From assembly GCF_009674605.1 (NCBI RefSeq), contig NZ_WKJO01000001.1, positions 1,116,001-1,180,000 on the forward strand: a DNA stretch of 64,000 nucleotides, read 5' to 3'. Under the pieces are notes generated by a model. The model was not told the DNA's origin and searched no databases. It saw nothing but the letters and a program-made list of their open reading frames with translations. Within the stretch, counting starts at the first letter, position 1. Each line of letters starts with the position of its first letter. This document shows positions 41,558-50,030 of this stretch, piece by piece. Position numbers and translations under genes: made by a program. The DNA comes from Haloferax litoreum. Its GTDB lineage: Archaea > Halobacteriota > Halobacteria > Halobacteriales > Haloferacaceae.

Positions 41558-42805
41558 TTACCGGTCCGTCTCGATATCTTCCTCTTCTTCGGGCATCTCC
41601 GCGACGCGTTCGAACGCGTTGAGGATGACGCGCTTCGTGGTTGCGCCCTGTGTCGTCCAGTGGTGGGCGTAGTCAAGCATGTCGTCGTAGATGTCGGGTT
41701 TACACCCGGCCGCCTTCGGGTGGCCGCCGCCGTTGACGAGGCCGGCGACTTCGTGACAGCGTTCGAAGTCGTCCGACCCGCGGATACTCGCACTCCCGGC
41801 GGGTTTGACGATGACCGCGGCGTCGGCACCCTTCTCGCGGAGGGCGTCTGCCACTTCGTTCTGCGAACAGCGACCGTAGGTGATGCCGACGGTCCAGTCA
41901 CCGACCGCCTTCATGTCCGCGCGGTCCACGGCGGCTTCGATGAGGTTCTCTTTCTCGATGCGACGGTGTGCGATGTACTCTTCGACGACCGGCGGAAGGT
42001 CGGCCCCGTAGGCACCGACGACGGCGACGTACTCCTCCTTTGAGGTCCAGTAGGCGTAGTCGGCGAGGTCCTGACTCCGCTCGTCTTCGTTCAACCAGAG
42101 GTCGTGGTCGCGAGTGACCGCGGCGAGTTCGACGAATCGGTCGTCGAAGTCGTAGTCGAGTTCGCGGAGTGCCACGTCGGTCGAACACTCTTCGTCGGAC
42201 TCGCCGACGACGAGGTCCACGCCCGCATCGCGGACCTGCTGTTCGACCTCGGGCTTCCACTGGTGGTGGTCGAACCATCGAATCGACCCTGCAACCTCGG
42301 CGAGTGCTTCGAGTTCCTCTTCGACGTACTCGTACTTGTCCGGACAGAGGTCACAGACGAACACGTCGATACCCTCCGGCGCGTACTCGGCGACGCGTAG
42401 TAGGTCGTCTTCGAGCGAGTACGGACTCGACCCAACGAGTGCGACGGGTGATGTGGGTCGCTCTTCTTCTTCTTCTTCTTCAGCAACGTCCACGACGGCG
42501 TCTTCGGCTTCGGCGTCGTCTTCGACTGCTTCTTCCTCGTCGCCGCGTAGTCGCTCTTCGATGCGGTCTTCGAAGTCTGCGACGTCGAGGGCGGCGTCGT
42601 ACATCTCGCGGATGAGCGCGACACACCCGAGGCCGTCGGCGTCGGTGTCGGTGACGACTGCGACCGAGGCGTCTTCGAGTTTCTCTCTGGCACGCTCTTC
42701 GGCGCGCGATTCGTCGAGCGAGTCGGGGTAGAAAAAGCCCGCTCCCGGGAGGACGGACTTGCGGGGGAGCGAGAGTCGAGAACTGTCGATGAGCTCGTCT
42801 TCCAT
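41558..42805 (-). CDS. DHH-family phosphoesterase (RecJ-like)
   Basis: This is a 415-residue protein of the DHH superfamily, which includes RecJ exonucleases and oligoribonuclease-type phosphodiesterases. The first motif VVTDTDADGLGCVALI lies near residue 51, with the metal-binding aspartates DTDADG. The DHH motif is in WFDHHQWKPEV near 199. The C-terminal DHHA1 domain has the conserved GGGHPKAAGCKP near 365. An acidic insert (residues about 85-120, many Glu) falls between motifs I and II. Haloarchaea carry several RecJ-like proteins with nuclease roles in DNA repair or replication. It is probably monocistronic. Confidence 0.88.
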   Translation of the reverse strand: MEDELIDSSRLSLPRKSVLPGAGFFYPDSLDESRAEERAREKLEDASVAVVTDTDADGLGCVALIREMYDAALDVADFEDRIEERLRGDEEEAVEDDAEAEDAVVDVAEEEEEEERPTSPVALVGSSPYSLEDDLLRVAEYAPEGIDVFVCDLCPDKYEYVEEELEALAEVAGSIRWFDHHQWKPEVEQQVRDAGVDLVVGESDEECSTDVALRELDYDFDDRFVELAAVTRDHDLWLNEDERSQDLADYAYWTSKEEYVAVVGAYGADLPPVVEEYIAHRRIEKENLIEAAVDRADMKAVGDWTVGITYGRCSQNEVADALREKGADAAVIVKPAGSASIRGSDDFERCHEVAGLVNGGGHPKAAGCKPDIYDDMLDYAHHWTTQGATTKRVILNAFERVAEMPEEEEDIETDR

Positions 42806-42903
42806 ACCAGCGGGTCGAACGCGACGGGGAAAACACCTGCCGATTGTCCCGTGTCGCGTTCGTTAGCGTTGGCGAGTCTCGAACCGGCGTCGCTCTCTCT
42901 TCT

Positions 42904-43365
42904 TCAGGCCGGTTCTTCGCCGAGGAGCGCGTCGACCGACCCTTCTTCGAGCTGTCGGACTGTCAGCACCGGTACCGGGCACGTTCGAACGACGCGCTCG
43001 GCGACGCTCCCGATGAGGAAGCGGTTCTCGCCGTGGCGGCCGCGGGTTCCCATTGCGACCAAGTCGGCCTCGGCGTCGCGGGCGTAGTTCGAAATCTCGG
43101 CCGCTGGCCGGCCTTCGCGCACGGCGAATGTCACCTCTCGGTCTGTCGCCGCCTGCACCTCCGAGAGTGCTTCTTCACCGCGTTCGTGGAGTGCCTCGCG
43201 CATCTCGTCGCGGAGTCGCTCCGGTGCAGTCTCCACGTCGCCGGCGTCGACGACGTACAGTGCGTGTACGTCGGCGTCGAAGCGTTCGGCGAGATCGACG
43301 GCGACCCGGACGCCGCGACGGACACTCGCCGACCCGTCCGTGGCGATGACGATGGTGTCGAACAT
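42904..43365 (-). CDS. Universal stress protein (UspA family), ATP-binding type
   Basis: This is a 153-residue UspA domain. MFDTIVIATDGSASVRRGVRVAVDLAERFDADVHALYVVD is the classic start. The ATP-binding motif G-x2-G-x9-G-S appears as GTRGRHGENRFLIGS near 116-130, followed by VVRTCPVPVLTV. ATG 43365 is the domain start; an upstream in-frame start adds 34 poor residues. It is divergent from another Usp-like gene starting at 43466, with a 100-base promoter region between them. Confidence 0.9.
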   Translation of the reverse strand: MFDTIVIATDGSASVRRGVRVAVDLAERFDADVHALYVVDAGDVETAPERLRDEMREALHERGEEALSEVQAATDREVTFAVREGRPAAEISNYARDAEADLVAMGTRGRHGENRFLIGSVAERVVRTCPVPVLTVRQLEEGSVDALLGEEPA

Positions 43366-43465
43366 GTCCACGGGTTCTCCGTGGGAGGTGATAAAACCCG
43401 TCCGGGTCGGCGAGATGCTGGGACGGTGGGTGAGTTTTTTGTCGTCCCCCGACGGAGGTGGGGAC

Positions 43466-43921
43466 ATGTCATCGCGCCCGCTCTCTATCGACCTCGTCCT
43501 CGTGCCGGTCGACCAAAGCGAGGAGGCGACGCGTGCGGCCCGGTACGCCGTCGCAGTCGCGGCCGAATACGACGCCGCAGTCCACGCCGTTCACGTCCTC
43601 GGCGAGGACGTCGTCCGCGCTATCGAGCAGGGCGTCGTCGACCAAGACGCAGTCGCCGAAGACAGTAAGGCTGTCACCGACACGATTTCCAAGATTGCCC
43701 ACGAGGCAGACGTCCCTATCACGACGTCTGTCGCGTACGGATTCTCTCCGACGAGCAAACTCCGTCATCCCGGGAGCGTCGTCCTCGACACCGCAGAAGA
43801 ACTCGAAGCCGACTTCGTGGTCGTGCCGCGCGAACCCGTCTCTGGCGACCCGGGTGAAGTCCTCGCGAAGGCCGCCGAGTACGTCCTCTTGTACGCGAGT
43901 CAGCCCGTTCTGTCGGCCTGA
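43466..43921 (+). CDS. UspA-like protein lacking the ATP-binding loop
   Basis: This is a 151-residue protein with the Usp fold: LSIDLVLVPVDQSEEATRAARYAVAVAAEYDAAVHAVHVLGE, then ADFVVVPREPV, and YVLLYASQPVLSA at the end. The G-x2-G-x9-G loop of ATP-binding Usp proteins is replaced by PREPVSGDPGEVLAKAAEYV, so it probably does not bind ATP in the usual way. A GGAGGTGGGG ribosome-binding sequence (43454-43463) lies just before ATG 43466. It is divergent from the preceding Usp gene. Confidence 0.78.
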   Translation: MSSRPLSIDLVLVPVDQSEEATRAARYAVAVAAEYDAAVHAVHVLGEDVVRAIEQGVVDQDAVAEDSKAVTDTISKIAHEADVPITTSVAYGFSPTSKLRHPGSVVLDTAEELEADFVVVPREPVSGDPGEVLAKAAEYVLLYASQPVLSA

Positions 43922-43954
43922 CGACCGTTCGGCGTTTCGCCGTCGAACGACCGG

Positions 43955-44494
43955 TTACCCGTCAGGTTCTGCGAGACGGATGGTCATCTCTAACTCGAAA
44001 CTCTCGGCGTCGCTGGTCTCGAAGCCCACGTTCTGGTAGAGGTTGACCGCGGCGCGGTTCCAGCGTTCGACGGTGAGCCACACCTTCTCGACGCCCGAGA
44101 CGCGTCCGTGTCCGAGGAGCGCCTTGATGAGCCGCGTCCCGATACCCGACCGCTGGTACGTCTGGTGGACGAAGATGGCGAGTTCGTACGCGTCGCCGTC
44201 GGGGACGAGCGTCGCGTGACCTGCCACGTCGTCGCCGTCCCACGCGATGACGTTCAGGCAGTCGTCGTCGAGGATGTTGTCTAGCCAGTCGCGGATGCGG
44301 TCTTCGCGCCCCGGAGGGATGCCTTGTGCCCGGTCTGAGGGGTCGAACGACTCGTACATGTCGACGAGCGACTCCAGTTCCTCGTCTGTGCCGTCGTAGG
44401 CTCGAACCTCGATGGTCCTGTCTTCTTTGTCCGTGAACGACAGTGGGGGTGCCTCGTACGGGTCTGCGACGGCGTCGGAGTACGTTCGAGTCAT
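43955..44494 (-). CDS. GNAT-family N-acetyltransferase
   Basis: This is a 179-residue GNAT. The core has IEVRAYDGTDEELESLVDMYESFDPSDRAQGIPPGRED as the N-terminal substrate region, then VHQTYQRSGIGTRLIKALLGHG near 125-146 as the acetyl-CoA binding motif, and VWLTVERWNRAAVNLYQNVGFE near 155 as the C-terminal segment. The substrate is unknown. The gene overlaps the preceding Usp-like gene by 4 bases (start at 44494, Usp stop at 44491), so the two are translationally coupled. Confidence 0.85.
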   Translation of the reverse strand: MTRTYSDAVADPYEAPPLSFTDKEDRTIEVRAYDGTDEELESLVDMYESFDPSDRAQGIPPGREDRIRDWLDNILDDDCLNVIAWDGDDVAGHATLVPDGDAYELAIFVHQTYQRSGIGTRLIKALLGHGRVSGVEKVWLTVERWNRAAVNLYQNVGFETSDAESFELEMTIRLAEPDG

Positions 44495-44859
44495 CGGACT
44501 AGCGTGACCGTTACGTGGGAGTTGAGGAGGACGAACTCCGCGATGCTCCCAATCTGTATCTTCCCCATCGGACTCGTTTCACCGCCGCCCAGGACGAGTT
44601 GGTCGAATCCTTCGTCCTCGGCGAGGTCGACGAGCGAACTTCCGGGGTCGCCTTCGAGGTGGCGAACCGTCGCGTCGATGCCGAGGTCGGAGAGCACCTC
44701 CGAGACCTTCGATTCGATGTCGTCGCGCGAACGCTCCACGGACGGGTTCTCGACGATAGCGATGGTCAGGTCGTCGTCGGCGTTCGCCGTTCGTTCGACC
44801 GTCTTCTCCAACGCTCGGATGGAATCGTCGCTGCCACCGATTCCGAGCAGTACCTTCAT
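44491..44859 (-). CDS. Small UspA-like protein coupled to a GNAT
   Basis: This is a 122-residue short Usp-fold protein: MKVLLGIGGSDDSIRALEKTVERTA, then LTIAIVENP, and at the C-terminus FDQLVLGGGETSPMGKIQIGSIAEFVLLNSHVTVTLVR, where GGGETSPMGKIQIGS is a variant of the ATP-binding loop. It is shorter than typical Usp (about 140-150). ATG 44859 begins the first strand; longer upstream starts would run into low-complexity sequence read from the opposite strand. Its stop overlaps the GNAT start. Confidence 0.82.
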   Translation of the reverse strand: MKVLLGIGGSDDSIRALEKTVERTANADDDLTIAIVENPSVERSRDDIESKVSEVLSDLGIDATVRHLEGDPGSSLVDLAEDEGFDQLVLGGGETSPMGKIQIGSIAEFVLLNSHVTVTLVR

Positions 44860-44968
44860 GATTCCCACTCTCGCGGGGATGATAGAAAACCCTTGCCCGG
44901 ACTCGGGGGTCGAGACACCCCCTGCTCGTCGCGGAACCCTTTTCGGCCATGCTGCGGTACCCCGCGGT

Positions 44969-45715
44969 ATGACAGACGAGTTTGGTGAGGCCGACGAGGG
45001 GTCGGACCCGGCCGAATCGGTCGAAGACGCCGAACCATCGGCGTCTCCATCGACTGACGCGGCAGGGGCGGCCGAAGAGTCAGATGCTGGCGTGGAGACG
45101 GCGGATACAGCAGAGACGGAGTCGGACGGTGATATGCACGCAGCGTCGGACGCCGATGCGAGTGACGGGGACGATGCGGCGGATGCCGACACTGACGCCG
45201 AATCGGAGGTCGACGTCCCCGAGGACGTCCAGAAGTACGCCCGCTTCAAGAAGGTCGACGGCGCGCAGTACGACCGCGTCAACGACTTCCTTCGCGAGCG
45301 AACCTACGTGACGGCGCGCGAGTGGGCCATCGCACGTCTCTGTGCCGACTTCCGCACCGAGACGGGCGTCGAGATGACGAAAATCGGTGAGAACCTCCCC
45401 GAACTCGTCCCCTTCATGACCGACACGTACTCGCCGCAGGCGGTCAATCAGGCGCGTTCCGCCTTCCGCGACAAGGTCCGCAAGTCGGGTGCGACGTTCC
45501 TCTACGGCGCGATGTCCGGGTTCTTCACGGCCGAAGAACTCGACGAGATGATGTACGAAGTCACCGAGATTGCGAAGTTCCTCCTCGAAGTCGAGGGTGT
45601 CGACCTCTCGGTCGAAGAAGAACTGGAGGCCGAAGAGCGCATCTCCAGCGTCATGCGCGAGGTTCGCGAGGCGAGTACCGAACTCCGAAGCGAAGAACTC
45701 TCGAACGACGACTAA
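44969..45715 (+). CDS. Conserved haloarchaeal protein with long acidic N-terminal region (DUF5806-like)
   Basis: This is a 248-residue protein. Residues 1-90 are very acidic and Ala/Ser-rich (low complexity, probably disordered). The C-terminal domain (95-245) begins VPEDVQKYARFKKVDGAQYDRVNDFLRERTYVTAREWAIARLCADF and is helical with SGATFLYGAMSGFFTAEELDEMMYEVTEIAKFLLEVEG. I recall it as DUF5806 without checking. Its conserved core and lack of membrane segments suggest an information-processing or binding role, but none is known. Its stop overlaps the stop of the next convergent gene by two bases. Confidence 0.78.
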   Translation: MTDEFGEADEGSDPAESVEDAEPSASPSTDAAGAAEESDAGVETADTAETESDGDMHAASDADASDGDDAADADTDAESEVDVPEDVQKYARFKKVDGAQYDRVNDFLRERTYVTAREWAIARLCADFRTETGVEMTKIGENLPELVPFMTDTYSPQAVNQARSAFRDKVRKSGATFLYGAMSGFFTAEELDEMMYEVTEIAKFLLEVEGVDLSVEEELEAEERISSVMREVREASTELRSEELSNDD

Positions 45716-46233
45716 GGAAAGAGCGGGTCTGGGTCGGACTGGACGAGTTCGACACGCTGGTCTGCTTCGACGGGCCGGACGTAGAGGCGTAATTCCCCTT
45801 GTTCGCGCGCTTTCTTCGCCATCACGTCGACCGCGTCCACGGCGTAGTAGAGCGGTGCGACGACGGCTTTTCCCGCTTCTGCGGCCTGAATCACGGAGAC
45901 GGCGAACACCGTCCCGCTCTCGCGGGCGCGGTACACGTCGTACCTGTCGAACGCGGCGTCTTCGACCCACTCGGAGAGCGTCTCGAACTCACTGCCCGGA
46001 ACGAGGACGTCGAACCCGACGCGGTCCGTCGCGTCCGGCAGGGTCGCCGGAGGGAGCACGGTCACGTCACCGGGGTGGAGGACGAGTGTCTCCCACCCTT
46101 CCGACTCGTACTCCTCGGCGGTCGCTTCGGCGTCTTCGACCACCGTCTCCCAGAACGACAACACTCCTTCGAGTGCGTGTGGGTCTCCCGCGTTCGGCCC
46201 GCGCGTTCGCGGCGGCGTCTGCTCGTCGGTCAT
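45712..46233 (-). CDS. Conserved haloarchaeal protein of unknown function (DUF7529-like)
   Basis: This is a 173-residue protein from ATG 46233. An acidic start is followed by FWETVVEDAEATAEEYESEGWETLVLHPGDVTVLPP, then SEFETLSEWVEDAAFDRYDVYRARESGTVFAVSVIQAAEAGKAVVAPLYYAVDAVDVMAKKAREQGELRLYVRP. The alternating strands suggest a compact alpha/beta domain; I recall the family number DUF7529 without checking. No catalytic motif is visible. It is convergent with the preceding acidic-tailed gene. Confidence 0.72.
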   Translation of the reverse strand: MTDEQTPPRTRGPNAGDPHALEGVLSFWETVVEDAEATAEEYESEGWETLVLHPGDVTVLPPATLPDATDRVGFDVLVPGSEFETLSEWVEDAAFDRYDVYRARESGTVFAVSVIQAAEAGKAVVAPLYYAVDAVDVMAKKAREQGELRLYVRPVEADQRVELVQSDPDPLFP

Positions 46234-46333
46234 GTGTGTCGTTGTCTCGGTGAGTCCGACGGGAAAAGGATTCGCTTGTCGGACTCGGCACACGACGGAA
46301 TACCTATCAATTTCGCGTCCGACGAGTGGGCCA

Positions 46334-46804
46334 ATGCGCTGGTCCCTCCGTGCGGTAGTCGGGTCGCTCCAACTCCCCGTCGCGGGACTTGGCCTCACCA
46401 TCGTCGCGTTCACGTGGTGGGGTGCGTACACGCTCCCACCAGCGCCACCCGGGAGCGACGGATTCGCCCACGGACTCGCCGGGTTCTTTCTCCTCCTCTT
46501 CGGTCTGGTCGGCTTCGTTCTCTTGGTCGTCGGGTTGTTGATTCCGCCCGGCCCGGGGTACGGCATCGACTTCACGCGGAGACAACGATGGCTGTTCGCC
46601 TACGCACTCGTCGCACCACTCGTGGGCGTCGCCGCGTTTTTCGCCGCCGTCTTCGCTCCCTCGAATCCTTTGGGCATCGAAGACTACTCGTTCGCAGTGC
46701 TCTCTCTCGGCGTCGGGAGCGCACCGCTTGCTGTCCTCGTGAGTATCGGATGGAAGGCCGTCCACGTTGCTGTGGAGCGATACGGGACTCGTACGTCCCA
46801 GTAG
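46334..46804 (+). CDS. Small membrane protein, four predicted TM segments
   Basis: This is a 156-residue protein from ATG 46334 with hydrophobic segments near residues 8-30, 45-70, 84-107 and 119-144. GYGIDFTRRQRWLFAYAL between the second and third is a polar loop. No family is recognised. It lies divergent from a DUF7529-like gene and convergent with the dihydroorotase, from which it is separated by only two bases. A TATA-like AATACCTATCAATTT at 46300-46314 precedes it. Confidence 0.65.
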   Translation: MRWSLRAVVGSLQLPVAGLGLTIVAFTWWGAYTLPPAPPGSDGFAHGLAGFFLLLFGLVGFVLLVVGLLIPPGPGYGIDFTRRQRWLFAYALVAPLVGVAAFFAAVFAPSNPLGIEDYSFAVLSLGVGSAPLAVLVSIGWKAVHVAVERYGTRTSQ

Positions 46805-46806
46805 CC

Positions 46807-48096
46807 CTACGCGCGAACGTTTTCGCCCGCCACGTCGCCGAACTCGTCGCCGTCCCAGACCATCTCGCCGCGGAGCATCGTCCACTCGGGGAAGACGCCG
46901 GTGAACCCTTCGAACGGAGTCCATCCGCACTTCGAGTGCAGGTCGTCGCCGCGAATCTCCCGTGCGGCGTCGAGGTCGTAGAGAGCTAAGTCGGCGTCTG
47001 CGCCCTCCTCGATGCGACCCTTCTGCGGCAGGTCGAAGATGTCCGCGGGATTCGTCGCAACCACGTCGCGGACGGTTTCGAGCGACAGGTCGCCCTCGAC
47101 GGCGGCCCCGAGGAGGAGTGGGACCATCGTCTCGACGCCGGGGACGCCGCTCGGTGCGTCGAGGAGTGACTGGTCTTTCTCGGCGGTCGTGTGCGGTGCG
47201 TGGTCGGTCGCAACCACGTCGATTCGGCCGTCTGCGAGGCGTTCGAACATGGCTTCGCGGCGTTCCTCCGACCGGAGCGGCGGGTTCATCCGGCCGTAGG
47301 TCCCGAGGTCCGACAGGTCGTCCCGCGAGAGGAACAGGTGGTGCGGCGTCACTTCACAGGTCGCCCCACCGTCGCGGGCGGCGTCGACGCCCTCGGGCGT
47401 GCTGGTGTGGGCGATGTGAATCTGCGCACCCGTCTCGCCGCCGACGCGGATGGCGCGTTCGACGGCCGTCGCTTCCGCTTCAGCGCGGCGGTAGGCACTC
47501 CACGCGTCGGCCGCGGCGTCGTGGCCGGTGCCACCGAGGTCACCCTCGATGGCCGCGTCGTCGAACAGGTCGGCGTCTTCGGCGTGGACGGTTACGGGAA
47601 CGCCCGCGTCGCCCGCGCGTTCGGCGGCCGACTCGAACAGGTCGGCGTCGATACCCATGTCGCCGGTCGAATCGGCGAGGAACACCTCGCCGAGGGCGAA
47701 CAGCGGTCGGTCGAACAGGCTCTCAGGGTCCCAGTCGGGCGTCACGCCGCCGTTGATGCCGTAGTCGATACACGACTTCGTGGCACGCTCGGCCTTCGCG
47801 TCGAACCCCTCTCCACTCGTCGTCGTCGGGTTTGTGTTCGGTTGGTCGGCGACAGTCGTCACCCCGCCCGCGGCGGCGCTCTGCGACCCCGTCTCCCACG
47901 TCTCTTTGTGTTCGAATCCCGGTTCGCGGAAGTGGACGTGGACGTCGATTGCGCCCGGCAGAAGGAGATTCTCGTCGGCGTCGATGGTCGCTTCGTCGGT
48001 GACTGGGTCGAGGTCACCGACTGCGGTGATGCGTCCGTCTTCGACGCGGACATCCACCACGCGCCCGTCGGCCACCGTCGCGTTCGCAATTCGCAT
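46807..48096 (-). CDS. pyrC: Dihydroorotase
   Basis: This 429-residue enzyme closes N-carbamoyl-aspartate to dihydroorotate in pyrimidine synthesis. The metal-binding DVHVHFREPG has His53 and His55. ETGSQSAAAGGVTTVADQPNTNP follows at 67-86. In place of the carboxylated lysine, class I-type STGDMG is seen near 141, then VTVHAED (near 168) and QIHIAHTSTPEG (near 223). The closing VVATDHAPHT (near 293) carries the active-site aspartate. ATG 48096 is chosen; an upstream in-frame ATG would add five residues. No other pyr genes are adjacent. Confidence 0.93.
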   Translation of the reverse strand: MRIANATVADGRVVDVRVEDGRITAVGDLDPVTDEATIDADENLLLPGAIDVHVHFREPGFEHKETWETGSQSAAAGGVTTVADQPNTNPTTTSGEGFDAKAERATKSCIDYGINGGVTPDWDPESLFDRPLFALGEVFLADSTGDMGIDADLFESAAERAGDAGVPVTVHAEDADLFDDAAIEGDLGGTGHDAAADAWSAYRRAEAEATAVERAIRVGGETGAQIHIAHTSTPEGVDAARDGGATCEVTPHHLFLSRDDLSDLGTYGRMNPPLRSEERREAMFERLADGRIDVVATDHAPHTTAEKDQSLLDAPSGVPGVETMVPLLLGAAVEGDLSLETVRDVVATNPADIFDLPQKGRIEEGADADLALYDLDAAREIRGDDLHSKCGWTPFEGFTGVFPEWTMLRGEMVWDGDEFGDVAGENVRA

Positions 48097-48161
48097 AGGT
48101 GGGGGTGCCACGCGCCGCGCCCTAAGTCCGACGGTTCGGGTGACGCGACTCGTCGACTCGG

Positions 48162-48848
48162 TTACGCCGCGTCGCTCGCGTCTTCGATTCGTGGCGTCGC
48201 GTCGCCGACGAACACGTCTTCGAGTGCTCGACAGACCGCGTCCGGGTCGGCAGGTCCGCCCGCGGTGTCGACGCTCCCGACCGACGCCGGGTCGAACGGT
48301 ACGTCGATTGCGTCGTAGATGGGGACGAGCACCTCGGCGATTTCGTCTCTGTCGGTGACGACGACGACGCCCGAGACGAGTGCAGACGACTTCCGCACTC
48401 GCTGGGCGATGCCGCAGAGTTTCCCGCCGGCCTGCACCGAGTGGTCACCCGGACAGTACGAGTCTGGGGGTTCGCCGCGCCGAGCAGGCACGCCGAGTGT
48501 CCGAAGTGCGCGGACGACTGCTGTCGTCGCCGCCTCGTATCGTTCGTCGAGGCCGGCGCGGGCGTCGTCCAGTGGTGTCGCGTAGGCGAACGCGACGGTC
48601 GTTCCGGTGTAGGCGACTGCACGGCCACCGACGGAGCGTTCGAGTGCCGGGAACCCACGGGATTCGGCGGCGTCGACGGCCTCGTCGTATCGGTTCGCTC
48701 GCGTGTCGCGCCGGCCGAACGCAACCTGTCGGTGCGGCGTCCACGCGCGGAAGGCGGGTTCCCCCGTCTCACCAGTCTCGCGGAGCATGGCCGCCGTAAT
48801 CTCCCGGTCGGACACCTTGTCGGGGCCACGACCACGGATGACGCGCAT
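48162..48848 (-). CDS. Lipoate-protein ligase A-like protein
   Basis: This is a 228-residue protein of the lipoyl/biotin protein ligase fold. AFRAWTPHRQVAFGRRDTR near 32-50, the glycine-rich RSVGGRAVAYTGTTVAFAYA near 71-90, and the lipoate-anchoring lysine in QAGGKLCGIAQRV (Lys143) are diagnostic. It is short relative to bacterial LplA (about 330), lacking the C-terminal accessory domain, as in archaeal two-part ligases where a second subunit (LplB) is encoded elsewhere. It may also act on other targets such as octanoyl groups. It is monocistronic, divergent from the M23-like gene. Confidence 0.85.
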   Translation of the reverse strand: MRVIRGRGPDKVSDREITAAMLRETGETGEPAFRAWTPHRQVAFGRRDTRANRYDEAVDAAESRGFPALERSVGGRAVAYTGTTVAFAYATPLDDARAGLDERYEAATTAVVRALRTLGVPARRGEPPDSYCPGDHSVQAGGKLCGIAQRVRKSSALVSGVVVVTDRDEIAEVLVPIYDAIDVPFDPASVGSVDTAGGPADPDAVCRALEDVFVGDATPRIEDASDAA

Positions 48849-48902
48849 ACCTGTCCGAAACACCCCGACGTACCTAAGAACATCCGTCCCGTCCCGACGA
48901 CC

Positions 48903-49811
48903 ATGCTGCGACTGCCGCGGTCGGTCCTCGCCCGCTTCGAGCGATTCTCCCTCTACAACTCGCCGTACCCTGCGCACGATAGCGGGTGCGCCATCGACCT
49001 CTACGTCGACGACGACGACGCAGTCGCTCGGTCGCCCGTCGCGGGTGTCGTCCGCGAGACGCGCACCGTCCGCGCACCCGACAAACCGTACGCCCACGAC
49101 GACGAGTACCTCATCTTGCTCGACGTGGACGCCGAAGCCACTGGGTTGAGGTGGGTCGGCAACGGCAGCGACGACCCGCGTGATGGACTCGTCGCCCGCG
49201 TTCTCCACGTCGAACCCGACGTCACCGCAGGCGACACCGTCGCAGTCGGCGACCCACTCGGACGACTCGTCCGGTCTGGATTCTTCGCGCCGTGGGTCAC
49301 GAACCACGTCCACCTCGGGTTTCGCCCGGCGACGGCGAACCACCACCGTGCTCGGGGGTCGCTCCCCCTCAGCGTCGATGTCTCTGTCTCACCGCTCGAT
49401 TGGGACGGGCGTGGCACAGTCGTCGACGTTGGGGAGACGTTCGTCGTCCTCGACCGACCGACGCGCGAAGGACAGGTCGACTCTGACGCGTTTGTCGGCC
49501 TCGCAAGCGACGACGGCGTCGTCTTAGATGGTGGACTCGCCCACTATGGGTTCGGCGGGACACTCTCACCCGTCGCAGACGGGCACTCACTCTCGTTACT
49601 CGGCGCGGACCTCGGCCGGACGACTGGACGCGACGTTCCGTGGGCCGACTTCGACGTCTTCGCCAACGGGAAGCGGGTAACCGGTTTGTCGCTGTTCGCC
49701 TCCCGTGGTGACTTCGGGACGAAAGTCGTCTTCCCCGGCCACGAGTTCGACGTCGGCGACGATGTCGAGGTGACGATTCGACCGAGTGACGACCCGATTC
49801 GACTTGGGTGA
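48903..49811 (+). CDS. M23/lysostaphin-like domain protein, probably non-catalytic
   Basis: This is a 302-residue protein. NSPYPAHDSGCAIDLYVDDDDAVARSPVAGVV (residues 19-50) resembles the beginning of the M23 (lysostaphin) beta-barrel, HxGxDI...GxPVxAxxxGxV, with His25 and Asp32. WVTNHVHLGFRP (His135, His137) matches the HxHxG motif that supplies the other metal ligand and general base. M23 enzymes cut peptidoglycan bridges, which haloarchaea lack, so the domain may bind or cut another target. No signal peptide is visible, so a cytoplasmic role is likely. The C-terminal 160 residues have no recognised domain. Confidence 0.65.
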   Translation: MLRLPRSVLARFERFSLYNSPYPAHDSGCAIDLYVDDDDAVARSPVAGVVRETRTVRAPDKPYAHDDEYLILLDVDAEATGLRWVGNGSDDPRDGLVARVLHVEPDVTAGDTVAVGDPLGRLVRSGFFAPWVTNHVHLGFRPATANHHRARGSLPLSVDVSVSPLDWDGRGTVVDVGETFVVLDRPTREGQVDSDAFVGLASDDGVVLDGGLAHYGFGGTLSPVADGHSLSLLGADLGRTTGRDVPWADFDVFANGKRVTGLSLFASRGDFGTKVVFPGHEFDVGDDVEVTIRPSDDPIRLG

Positions 49812-49889
49812 TGGGGCGGTCGGAGAGTGATTCGTGCGCGATTCCCGAGTTCTCAATCACCTGACGGCTTCCTTGGTACCCATTTGGCA

Positions 49890-49901
49890 TTTAAATACAT
49901 T
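49890..49901 (+). promoter_or_regulatory. AT-rich element upstream of the second HTH-10 regulator
   Basis: CATTTAAATACA near 49890-49901 and ATTTACTATG after it form a very AT-rich stretch about 130 bases upstream of the regulator ATG at 50031. The leader is long, with further AT-rich sequence CAAATAATATGTGG at 49924-49937. One of these is probably the TATA box. Confidence 0.4.
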
Positions 49902-50030
49902 TACTATGAAAGGTTCAATATCCGCAAATAATATGTGGTGATTTCCCTTACGTATCTGCGCTCGTGAGAAACAGCATGCTGCCCATCATTGAGTTGTGGG
50001 TGTCTTTCGAAATCCCACTCCCCCCGACTG

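Noticed and set aside
44860-45282. An N-terminal extension of the small Usp-like gene on the minus strand, rich in serine and alanine
   Set aside because: It is the mirror image of the acidic low-complexity N-terminus of the divergent gene at 44969 and has no conserved start.
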